Assembly: GCA_035544635.1 (NCBI GenBank)
Contig: DATKDQ010000417.1
Location: 1 to 16,062, forward strand
Origin: DATAFT01 sp035544635
Lineage (GTDB): Bacteria; Acidobacteriota; Thermoanaerobaculia; Multivoradales; Multivoraceae
DNA length: 16,062 nucleotides
Direction: 5' to 3'
Part shown: positions 1-8,448 of the stretch, in pieces
Layout: each line of letters begins with the position of its first letter
Numbering within the stretch: position 1 is the stretch's first letter
Translations under genes and position numbers: made by a program
Notes under the pieces: generated by a model
The model's database searches: none
What the model saw: the letters and a program-made list of their open reading frames with translations, nothing else
What the model was told of the DNA's origin: nothing

Positions 1-519
1 CCCGACATGGTTCTCATGGACCTCGGGATGCCGGAGCTCGACGGTCTGGCCGCGACCCGGCTGATCTGCGCCGATCGGCCGAGCACGAAGGTCGTGATCC
101 TCACCGGCGCGGACGACGACGAGAAGCTGTTCGAGGCGATCAAGTCCGGTGCGCAGGGCTACCTGCTCAAGAACCTCGAGGCCGAGGAGTTCTTCGCCCT
201 GCTCGAGCGGGTCGCGGCGGGGGAGCCGGGCCTCACTCCGGCGCTCGCGCGCAAGCTGCTCCATGAGTTCGCGCGGCCGGCCAAGCAGGACCGCACCCAT
301 GACCCCGACGCGTTGACCGAGCGCGAGCAGGAGGTGCTCGAGCTACTGGTGCAGGGCGTGACCACCAATCGCAAGCTCTCGAAGACACTGGGCGTGAGCG
401 AGAACACCGTCAAGTTCCACGTCCGCAACATCCTCGACAAGCTGCACCTCAACAACCGGGCGCAGGTCGTGAGCTACGCGCTGCGGAACCGGCTGGTCGA
501 GACGCCGCCACCCGAATAG
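1..519 (+). CDS. NarL/LuxR-family response regulator, 5'-truncated by window edge
   Basis: Two-component response regulator that would bind DNA when phosphorylated. The frame is open from base 1, so the start lies upstream and the visible 172 codons are the C-terminal part. The receiver half shows the phospho-acceptor Asp in MDLGMPELDG (visible residue 7), the switch Thr in VVILTGA and the conserved Lys in YLLKN. After a linker comes a complete LuxR-type helix-turn-helix, starting LTEREQEVLELL and containing SENTVKFHVRNILDKL, the recognition and dimerisation helices. The stop TAG overlaps the first base of the repeat beginning at 519. Its cognate kinase may lie upstream. The convergent hybrid kinase is only a neighbour, and a functional link is inference. 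Target genes are unknown. Confidence 0.9.
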   Translation, partial: PDMVLMDLGMPELDGLAATRLICADRPSTKVVILTGADDDEKLFEAIKSGAQGYLLKNLEAEEFFALLERVAAGEPGLTPALARKLLHEFARPAKQDRTHDPDALTEREQEVLELLVQGVTTNRKLSKTLGVSENTVKFHVRNILDKLHLNNRAQVVSYALRNRLVETPPPE

Positions 520-582
520 CGCCGTCCGCGGCGCCAAAGTCATCGGGCGAAGGAGCGTGCTACACAGCACGCTCCGCAGCCC
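519..582. repeat. Tandem repeat copy 1 (64 bp, two hairpins)
   Basis: First of two near-identical tandem units. It starts on the last base of the response-regulator stop codon. It contains hairpin A (GCGCCG, loop TCCG, CGGCGC at 519-534) and hairpin B (GGAGCGTGCT 552-561, loop ACAC, AGCACGCTCC 566-575, a perfect 10-bp stem). No good T-run follows either stem on the + strand. On the - strand hairpin B is followed only by TT, so it is not a textbook intrinsic terminator. A homologous inverted copy occurs at 15856-15899. Confidence 0.9.
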
Positions 583-647
583 GCGCCGTCCGCGGCGCCA
601 AAGTCATCGGGCGAAGGAGCGTGCTATCACAGCACGCTCCGCAGCCC
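583..647. repeat. Tandem repeat copy 2 (65 bp)
   Basis: Repeats copy 1 exactly apart from one extra T in the hairpin-B loop (loop ATCAC instead of ACAC). Hairpin A is at 583-598 and hairpin B at 616-625/631-640. The stems are conserved and the only change is in the loop, which fits selection on, or recent duplication of, a structured element. It lies between convergent genes. Confidence 0.9.
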
Positions 648-680
648 GCGCCGTCGCGGCGCCCATGTCATTCGGCATGC
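648..680. repeat. Degenerate third repeat copy overlapping the kinase stop codon
   Basis: Starts like copies 1 and 2, with hairpin A kept as GCGCCG, loop TCG, CGGCGC (648-662). It then diverges but keeps GTCAT in the same place (666-670). The TCA inside this motif is, on the minus strand, the TGA stop of the histidine kinase. The element therefore runs into the 3' end of that gene. The right boundary is approximate. Confidence 0.6.
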
Positions 681-2296
681 TCCTCCGCCAACGCCCTGGC
701 GATCGCTTCCTCGAGGCGGTCCGGGTCGACCGGCTTGTGCAGGACCGGATAGCCGGCCGCCTGCAGCTCGCGCAGCGCCGCGCTCGAGCTGTCGCCGGTG
801 ATCACGATGCCGGGGATCGCCACACCCAGCTCCCGGCGCAGACGGCCGATGGCCTCGGCGCCGGTCACGCCCTCGCCCAGCCGGTAGTCCGAGACGATGA
901 CATCCGGACCGCGACCGAAGCGCCGCGCCAGGCGGAGCATCTCCTCCGGCTCGGCGCTGGCCAGCACCTCGTGCCCCGACTGCTGGAGCGAGAGACACAG
1001 GCTGTCGAGCACTTCGGCGTCGTCGTCGATCACCCCTACGACGGCGCGCCGCCGCAGCGGTGGCTTCGGCAGGATGGCGCGCTCGGTGCGAACGTGCTTG
1101 ACTGCGAGCGGCACCCGCACCTCGAACACGCTGCCGCGCCCGAGCTCCGAGCGGACCGCCACCGGATGGCCCAGGAGCTGCGACAGCCCGCGCACGATCG
1201 CGAGGCCGAGCCCGAGCCCCGCCTGGCGCCGGCGCGCCGGGTTCGAGACCTGGTAGAACTCGTCGAAGATCGCCTCGAGCTCCGAGGGCGGGATACCGAT
1301 CCCGGTATCCCAGACCTGGATGCGCAGCTCGGTCCCGGCCCTCCGGCAGCCCACCAGTACGCCTCCGTGCTCGGTGTACCGCAGCGCGTTCGAGACCAGG
1401 TTGCGCAGGAGCTGCTCGAGGAGCTGCGGGTCGCTCCGAATCCTCCACGCTCCGGGCCGGATCCGCAGCTCGAGCTCCTTCTCCTGCGCCTGGGGCGCGA
1501 GCTCGTCGTAGAGGCGCTCGAACAGGATCCGCACCGAGAGCACCGACACCTCCGGCGCGACCGCACCGGCTTCCAGGCGCGACACGTCGAGCAGCCGGTT
1601 GAGCAGATCGCGCAGCGCCTCGAGCGAGCTCTGGAGCTTGCCGACGGTCTCCGCCTGGGCTCCCTGCCCGAGCTGCCTGCCGAGCACGTTGTTGTAGAGG
1701 ATCGCCGCCTGCAGCGGCTGGCGCAGGTCGTGACTGGCCGCCGCCAGGAAGCGGCTCTTCGCCGTCGATGCCTGCTCGGCCTGCGTGCGCGCCTGACGCA
1801 GCTCGCGCTCGATGTCGATCCGATGACTGATGTCGCGGATCGCGGCGGAGACGAGAAGCCCGCGCGAGGTCCGATGCGGGCTGAGGCTGATCTCCACCGG
1901 GAGCATGCTGCCGTCCTTGCGCACCGCCTGGAGGTCGAGCCCCGACCCCATCGGCCGCTTGCGCGGCTCGGCCCGGTACCCCTCGCGTTGGGATTGATGC
2001 TCCCGGCGCCGGTGCGCCGGAACCAGCATCTCGACCTCCTGCCCGAAGAGCTCGTCGCGGGTGTAGCCGAAGAGCGTCTCGGCCCTCGCGTTGGCGAAGA
2101 CGATCCGACCCCCCTCGTCGACGATGAGCATGGCGTCGGGCGCGGCGTCGAGGAGATCTCGAAAGAGACCCCCTTCGTCGGGAATCGGCTGCGCGTCGCT
2201 GGGAGGGGTCGACTCCGCCACCGGACCCAACGCTACGCATTCGCGGGCGCCGGCACAAGCGGCAATCGCCAGCCAGAGACGACCGGCCCACGGCAT
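668..2296 (-). CDS. PAS hybrid sensor histidine kinase with C-terminal receiver
   Basis: Sensor kinase that autophosphorylates on His and passes phosphate to its own receiver. Order: N-terminal leader 1-40; PAS domain about 43-157 (DLLDAAPDAMLIVDEGG, then FGYTRDELFG); coiled linker; HisKA with the H-box variant SHDLRQPLQA (His189); HATPase_c with N-box Asn303, DTGIGI at 330-335 and GLGLGLAI at 360-367; receiver from about 418 with acidic DDD 424-426, phospho-acceptor Asp470, Thr500 and Lys521 (HKPVD). There are no clear transmembrane segments, so it is probably cytoplasmic unless the first about 15 residues (with an LAIAAC-like lipobox) act as a signal. The start is uncertain: a GTG at V26 would remove this leader, and only weak GAG-type ribosome sites are seen. 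It has no DNA-binding output and may act as a phosphorelay or sink. It is convergent with the response regulator. Confidence 0.9.
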   Translation of the reverse strand: MPWAGRLWLAIAACAGARECVALGPVAESTPPSDAQPIPDEGGLFRDLLDAAPDAMLIVDEGGRIVFANARAETLFGYTRDELFGQEVEMLVPAHRRREHQSQREGYRAEPRKRPMGSGLDLQAVRKDGSMLPVEISLSPHRTSRGLLVSAAIRDISHRIDIERELRQARTQAEQASTAKSRFLAAASHDLRQPLQAAILYNNVLGRQLGQGAQAETVGKLQSSLEALRDLLNRLLDVSRLEAGAVAPEVSVLSVRILFERLYDELAPQAQEKELELRIRPGAWRIRSDPQLLEQLLRNLVSNALRYTEHGGVLVGCRRAGTELRIQVWDTGIGIPPSELEAIFDEFYQVSNPARRRQAGLGLGLAIVRGLSQLLGHPVAVRSELGRGSVFEVRVPLAVKHVRTERAILPKPPLRRRAVVGVIDDDAEVLDSLCLSLQQSGHEVLASAEPEEMLRLARRFGRGPDVIVSDYRLGEGVTGAEAIGRLRRELGVAIPGIVITGDSSSAALRELQAAGYPVLHKPVDPDRLEEAIARALAEEHAE

Positions 2297-2339
2297 CGCT
2301 CTCGGCGCTCTCGGCGCCGTCGCTCGCGGCGGCGGACGC

Positions 2340-2345
2340 TATACT
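2340..2345 (+). promoter_or_regulatory. Putative -10 box for the tRNA/tilS transcript
   Basis: TATACT matches the sigma-70 -10 consensus at five of six positions. It lies 32 bases before the tRNA 5' end, leaving a leader of roughly 25 nt. No convincing -35 is visible at the right spacing (about 2317-2322). The area also lies upstream of the divergent kinase gene. Confidence 0.4.
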
Positions 2346-2377
2346 GAAGCGGCCGGAGACATCGTCTCGGGCGGGTC

Positions 2378-2453
2378 GGCGGTGTAGCTCAGCCGGTAGA
2401 GCAAGCGGCTCATATCCGCTGTGTCAGGGGTTCGAGTCCCTTCACCGCCACCA
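2378..2453 (+). tRNA. tRNA-Met (CAU), elongator-like
   Basis: A full 76-nt cloverleaf with encoded CCA. Acceptor GGCGGTG pairs with CACCGCC; D-arm GCTC/GAGC; anticodon stem AGCGG/CCGCT perfectly paired around loop CTCATAT (anticodon CAT); variable loop GTGTC; T-arm AGGGG-TTCGAGT-CCCTT. The acceptor stem GGCGGTG resembles bacterial elongator tRNA-Met. The acceptor lacks the 1-72 mismatch of initiator tRNA. CAU is also the gene-encoded anticodon of tRNA-Ile2, the substrate of the neighbouring TilS, so Ile2 identity cannot be fully excluded. The final A of CCA is also the A of the tilS ATG. Confidence 0.93.
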
Positions 2454-3826
2454 TGCTCCTTCTCGACGCCCTCGCCACCTTCCTGATCGACGAGGCCGAC
2501 GCCCGTCCCGGCGACGGCATCGTGGTGGCGTTCTCCGGCGGTGCCGACTCGACCGCCCTCCTCTTCGGCTTGGCGCGGCTGGCGCCGGAGCTCGGCCTGC
2601 GCGTGATCGCCGCGCATCTCGACCACGCCCTCGATCCGGGCTCCGCCGAGCGTGCCGCGGCCGCCAAGGCTGCCGCCGCGTGCCTGGGGATCGCCTGCCG
2701 CGCGGAGCGCCGGCCGATCTCCGTCGCGCGAAGCGGCGGCGCCGGGCTGGAGGCCGAGGCGCGCCGCGTCCGTTACGGATTCCTCGAGCAGGTCCGGCGA
2801 GCGCACGGCTGCCAATGGATCGCCACCGCGCACCATCGCGACGATCAGGCCGAGACCGTGCTCCTGCGCGCGCGCTTCGGCTCCGGCCCGCTCGGCCTGG
2901 CCGGAATCCAGCCGGTTCGAGGACCGATCCTGCGGCCGCTCCTCGGGCTCGGGCGCGACGACCTGAGCGCGGCGCTCGCGGAGGCGGGCCTGACCTGGAC
3001 CGAGGACCCCACCAACGACGACGTGACACGCCCGCGCAACCGGCTCCGCCGCCTCCTCGCCCTGACCGCCGCCGCCCCCGGGGCGCCTCCGGTCGCGGAT
3101 CGCCTCGCCGCCGTCGCTTTACGCGCTCGAGGCGCGCGTGGCGCGGTCGATCGCGCCCTCTACCGGACGCTCGACGCGCGCCGGGAATTCGACGGCGCGT
3201 CGGTCGAGTTGTCCGCCATGCGGAGGCTTCCCGCGACGCTCGTTTCGCCCGCCCTGGCGATGCTCCACAGGCGGGCGGGTATCGCCTACCCTTCGAGCCG
3301 CCGGGCGGCGGGCGAGCTCGAGCGACAGCTCGATCGGGAAGGCGCCTCGGCCTGCGACTGCGGTCGGGGCTTCCGCTGGGAGGTGCGCGGCGTCCGTCTG
3401 CACCTGGCACGTACCGAGCGCAAGGAGCCGGCACCCGTTCTTTTCACGTATACTCTGGAGCTACCCGGGGAGGTGGAGGTGAAGGAGCTTTCTCTTCGCT
3501 TCCGCGTGTTCGCTTTGCCCGTCACTCCCTGGATGTTCGAAGCCTCCCCTCGCCGGGCTGCCCTGGCGCTCCCACCGGAGCACGGGCACCGCGTGACGGT
3601 TCGCAATCGCCGGCCCGGGGATCTCATCCGCCCCCTGGGCTGGGAAAAAACCTGTCGAGTCAAGGACCTGCTCATCAACCGCAAGGTGCCCCGCCGCGAC
3701 CGTTCACGTCTGCCGCTCCTGGTGAGCGGCGAGGACGTGATCTGGATCCCGGGTGTGGCGATCGACGATCGCTATCGCATTGGCGCCGAGCGGCAGGCCT
3801 GGGTGGCCGAGATCCGAGTGACTTGA
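2453..3826 (+). CDS. tilS: tRNA(Ile)-lysidine synthetase TilS
   Basis: Cytoplasmic ATP-dependent enzyme that joins lysine to C34 of tRNA-Ile2(CAU), changing its decoding from AUG to AUA and its charging from Met to Ile. 457 aa, a normal full length. The N-terminal PP-loop ATPase has SGGADS at 28-33. The TilS signature HHRDDQAETVLL is at 127-138 and the tRNA-contact motif EDPTND...RPRNRLRR at 184-200. The C-terminal TilS_C domain begins around RRPGDLIRPLG and continues through KDLLINRKVPRRDRSRLPLL. The ATG overlaps the last base of the upstream tRNA, no Shine-Dalgarno lies at normal spacing, and no alternative start codon exists before the PP-loop. Translation therefore starts either on unprocessed transcript or without a leader. 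ftsH follows after 15 bases. Confidence 0.95.
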   Translation: MLLLDALATFLIDEADARPGDGIVVAFSGGADSTALLFGLARLAPELGLRVIAAHLDHALDPGSAERAAAAKAAAACLGIACRAERRPISVARSGGAGLEAEARRVRYGFLEQVRRAHGCQWIATAHHRDDQAETVLLRARFGSGPLGLAGIQPVRGPILRPLLGLGRDDLSAALAEAGLTWTEDPTNDDVTRPRNRLRRLLALTAAAPGAPPVADRLAAVALRARGARGAVDRALYRTLDARREFDGASVELSAMRRLPATLVSPALAMLHRRAGIAYPSSRRAAGELERQLDREGASACDCGRGFRWEVRGVRLHLARTERKEPAPVLFTYTLELPGEVEVKELSLRFRVFALPVTPWMFEASPRRAALALPPEHGHRVTVRNRRPGDLIRPLGWEKTCRVKDLLINRKVPRRDRSRLPLLVSGEDVIWIPGVAIDDRYRIGAERQAWVAEIRVT

Positions 3827-3829
3827 CCT

Positions 3830-3834
3830 GAGGA
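3830..3834 (+). promoter_or_regulatory. Ribosome binding site supporting the TTG start of ftsH
   Basis: GAGGA lies 7 bases before TTG at 3842. The residues after this TTG form the expected short N-terminus and first membrane helix of FtsH, so the uncommon TTG start is well supported. Confidence 0.7.
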
Positions 3835-3841
3835 CTGCGCC

Positions 3842-5881
<2,040 letters not shown>

Positions 5882-5895
5882 GCCGGGCGGCAGCG

Positions 5896-6825
5896 ATGAC
5901 GGCAAGCTCTACCCTCGCCGATCGAGGCGGTAGAGCCGACCCGGCCGGCGTCCGCGAATGGCGGCTCCCGCTGCCCGGTGGGCGCGCGTTGATCCTCGGC
6001 GCACGGCCCCTGGTCATGGGAGTCGTGAACGTCACCCCGGACTCGTTCAGCGACGGCGGCCGCCACCTCGAGCCCGCAGCGGCGAGCGATCACGCGCTGC
6101 GTCTGCTCGAGGAGGGAGCCGATCTGCTCGACCTGGGCGCCGAATCGACGCGGCCCGGCGGCGGCATCTACGGCGCGGGCGCTCGACCGGTCTCGGCCGA
6201 GGAAGAGCGGCGGCGGCTGATCCCGGTGCTGCGCCGCTTGCGCCGCCAGACCGGAGCGCCGCTCAGCGTCGACACCCGCAAGGCCAGCGTCGCGCGCGAG
6301 GCGCTCGACGAGGGGGCGGACCTGGTCAACGACGTCTCCTCCCTCGGCGACCCCGAGATGGCGCCGCTGGTGGCGAGCCGGCGCGCGCCGATCGTCCTCA
6401 TGCACAGCCGGGGCGAGCTCTCTAGCATGCAGCGCGGCATCCAGTTCCGCGACGTGGTCGGCGAGGTGCGCCAGGAGCTCGAGGGGGCGCTCACCGCCGC
6501 CGTCTCGCGCGGGATCTCGCGCGAGCTGATCCTGGTCGACCCCGGCATCGGATTCGGCAAGACGCCGGCGCAGAACCTGACGCTCCTCGCCCGCCTCGAC
6601 GCTCTGCGCGCGCTCGATCGCCCGATCCTGATCGGCGCCAGCCGCAAGAGCTTCATCGGCCACCTCACCGGCCAGCCGGCGGCGGAGCGGCTGGCCGGGA
6701 GCCTGGCGGCGGCCGGATGGGCATGTCTCGGCGGTGCGCAGGTGCTGCGGGTGCACGACGTCGCCGAGACCGTGCGCTTCCTCGCGGTGTGGACGGCGAT
6801 CGCGGCGGCAGGGAGCGGCCCGTGA
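5896..6825 (+). CDS. folP: Dihydropteroate synthase
   Basis: Condenses para-aminobenzoate with the dihydropterin pyrophosphate to give dihydropteroate in folate synthesis; this is the sulfonamide target. 309 aa, TIM barrel with the expected signatures: GVVNVTPDSFSDGG (42-55), DLGAESTRPGG (79-89), SVDTRK (124-129), VNDVSS (144-149), DPGIGFGK (215-222), GASRKSFIG (247-255) and RVHDV (285-289). About 40 residues precede the first strand, so a slightly later start is possible, but the ATG follows ftsH closely. Its TGA stop overlaps the GTG start of cdaA (GTGA), which implies translational coupling. Confidence 0.97.
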   Translation: MTASSTLADRGGRADPAGVREWRLPLPGGRALILGARPLVMGVVNVTPDSFSDGGRHLEPAAASDHALRLLEEGADLLDLGAESTRPGGGIYGAGARPVSAEEERRRLIPVLRRLRRQTGAPLSVDTRKASVAREALDEGADLVNDVSSLGDPEMAPLVASRRAPIVLMHSRGELSSMQRGIQFRDVVGEVRQELEGALTAAVSRGISRELILVDPGIGFGKTPAQNLTLLARLDALRALDRPILIGASRKSFIGHLTGQPAAERLAGSLAAAGWACLGGAQVLRVHDVAETVRFLAVWTAIAAAGSGP

Positions 6826-7607
6826 CCTTCCGCGACTTCTTCGCCGTCCTGACGCTCGCCGACCTGGTCGACGTGCTCGCCGTGGCGCTCGTCATCTACG
6901 GGCTCCTGCTCGTCATCCGGCGCACGCGCGCGGTGCCGGTCCTGATCGGGATCGTGATCCTGCTCGCCATCTCCTTCCTTTCGAACGTCTTCGCGCTGCG
7001 CACGCTGCACACCCTGCTCGAGGGATTGATCTTCTATCTCCCCTTCGCCGCGGTCGTCATCTTCCAGGAGCAGATCCGGCGCGCGCTGGCGAGCTTCGGT
7101 CGCACTTCGATGCTCGGACTCGGCCCCCGTCAGGAGCTCGAGGCGACGTTCAACGAGGTGGTGCTCGCCGCCACCGCGCTCGCCAACCGCCGCATGGGCG
7201 CCCTGGTCGTGATCGAGCGCGACGAGGGGCTGCGCGAGTTCATCGAGGGCGGCGTCGAGCTCGACGCGGCCCTCTCGGCGGACCTGCTCATCAACATCTT
7301 CACGCCGGGGGCGCCGCTCCACGACGGCGCCGTCATCATCCGTGACGACAAGGTCGCCGCCGCCGCCTGCTTCCTGCCGCTCACCCGGCAGACCGATCTC
7401 CCGATCGAGCTCGGCACGCGCCATCGGGCGGCGCTGGGCATCAGCGACGAGACCGACGCGGTGGCGATCGTCGTGTCGGAGGAGACCGGCCGCATCTCGG
7501 CCGCGCACAACGGCGAGATCACGCTCGACCTCGACTCGCGCGAGCTGCGCAACTATCTGTACAAGCACCTGGTGCGCGAGACCCGCGGCGGCGCCAGGGA
7601 GGCGTAG
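6822..7607 (+). CDS. cdaA: Diadenylate cyclase CdaA (c-di-AMP synthase)
   Basis: Membrane enzyme that makes the second messenger c-di-AMP from two ATP; in Gram-positive bacteria it is linked to osmotic balance, potassium transport and the cell wall. 261 aa. Three predicted transmembrane helices at about 14-32, 36-57 and 65-81 are followed by the FQEQIRRAL linker and a DAC domain. The catalytic motifs are intact: DGA at 168-170 (in GAPLHDGAVII) and RHR at 200-202 (in LGTRHRAALG). The GTG start at 6822 is chosen over an upstream in-frame ATG at 6717. The sequence between them is an Arg-rich shadow of folP, GGGAG (6811-6815) is a well-spaced ribosome site, and the family N-terminus begins right after this GTG. 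The next genes are ybbR and glmM, the classic partners. Confidence 0.96.
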   Translation: MTFRDFFAVLTLADLVDVLAVALVIYGLLLVIRRTRAVPVLIGIVILLAISFLSNVFALRTLHTLLEGLIFYLPFAAVVIFQEQIRRALASFGRTSMLGLGPRQELEATFNEVVLAATALANRRMGALVVIERDEGLREFIEGGVELDAALSADLLINIFTPGAPLHDGAVIIRDDKVAAAACFLPLTRQTDLPIELGTRHRAALGISDETDAVAIVVSEETGRISAAHNGEITLDLDSRELRNYLYKHLVRETRGGAREA

Positions 7608-7614
7608 GTGGGGC

Positions 7615-8319
7615 GTGCCTCATAAGCTGTGGCCGCTGCGCCTGCTCTCGGTCGTGATGGCGGTCGTCCTGTGGCTGCTCTTCTCCTACAGCGGCCGCGA
7701 GGGCGCCTCCAGCGAGCGGGCGCTCTCCAGCGTACCGGTGACCTACAACACGCCGCAGGGCTACGTCCTGCTCGACCCGACCTCGACGCTCGAAGTCCGG
7801 GTGAGCGGCGGGGAGCAGACGATCCTCGACCTCAACCCGTTCCAGGTGAGCGCCGTGATCAGCCTCGAGCCGCGCGCCGGCATTCAGGAGATCGTGCTCG
7901 AGACCCGGCACATCTCGCGGCCCCCGGGGATCGACGTGGTCTCGATCAGCCCGGACCGGCTGTCGCTGCGGGTCGATCGCGAGATCCAGAAGCGCCTGCG
8001 CGTGGTCCCCGACGGGCGCGGCGAGCCGGCCGCCGGCGCGGTCGAGGGTGAGCACGGGGTGGTGCCCGAGTTCGTCACCGTCAAGGGCCCGCAGAGCCTG
8101 CTCGAGAGCCGGGACACCATCTTGGCGCCGGTCTCGATCGCCGGCCGCGCCCGAAGCTTCGAGCAGTCGGTCACGCTCGAGCCCCCTCATCCATTGATCC
8201 AGGTGCTCGGATCGAGTACCGTCCGCGTCTCCGTCCTGCTCGAGCCGCCGAGCCTGTCGAGCGCGATCGTGCCGGCCGGCTCCGCGGCCGAGACCAACGA
8301 GTCGATCCCGGGAAACTGA
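7615..8319 (+). CDS. YbbR/CdaR-like regulator of diadenylate cyclase
   Basis: Probable membrane-anchored partner of CdaA. In Firmicutes, CdaR binds CdaA and modulates c-di-AMP production. 234 aa: one N-terminal transmembrane helix at about 7-24 (LRLLSVVMAVVLWLLFSY), then an extracytoplasmic beta-rich region with YbbR-type repeats (VPVTYNTPQGYVL, LEVRVSGG, VTVKGPQSLLESRDTI, then SIAGRARSFEQSVTLEPP). The GTG at 7615 has AGG at 7606-7608, six bases upstream; it sits 8 bases after the cdaA stop, and the membrane helix starts soon after. Longer frames upstream are the shadow of cdaA. After its TGA the same frame stays open for 35 codons, to a TGA just before glmM (see findings). Symbol left empty because ybbR and cdaR are both in use. 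Confidence 0.9.
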   Translation: MPHKLWPLRLLSVVMAVVLWLLFSYSGREGASSERALSSVPVTYNTPQGYVLLDPTSTLEVRVSGGEQTILDLNPFQVSAVISLEPRAGIQEIVLETRHISRPPGIDVVSISPDRLSLRVDREIQKRLRVVPDGRGEPAAGAVEGEHGVVPEFVTVKGPQSLLESRDTILAPVSIAGRARSFEQSVTLEPPHPLIQVLGSSTVRVSVLLEPPSLSSAIVPAGSAAETNESIPGN

Positions 8320-8448
8320 AGGACGGCACTCCTGGCCACGCGCATCGACGCGGAGCAGCACACGCTCGTTCACCATCCGCGACCCGAGCAGAGCGGCGAG
8401 CGGACCGACCCTTGGACCCGCTACTGAGAGACGACCGAGAGGCTGCGC

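Noticed and set aside
519..680. CRISPR array
   Set aside because: Only two full units in direct tandem with no variable spacers; the units are long hairpin elements.
627..2291. Second minus-strand frame of 554 codons over the kinase
   Set aside because: Arg/Ala/Gly/Pro-rich frame-shifted shadow typical of high-GC DNA, with no domain signature.
557..2347. Long + strand open frame of 596 codons opposite the histidine kinase
   Set aside because: Arg/Leu/Glu-rich shadow of the kinase on the other strand. The minus-strand protein has a full set of kinase motifs, and this one has none.
2378..2453. tRNA gene as a phage or island attachment site
   Set aside because: No integrase gene and no direct repeat of the tRNA 3' end seen in the window; its downstream neighbour is a housekeeping gene.
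3449..3454. TATACT inside tilS as an internal promoter for ftsH
   Set aside because: Good -10 hexamer but no -35 at usable spacing, and it lies almost 400 bases before ftsH within coding sequence.
2680..3831. Frame-shifted + strand open frame inside tilS
   Set aside because: Low-complexity Arg/Pro/Ala product; tilS in the other frame carries all family motifs.
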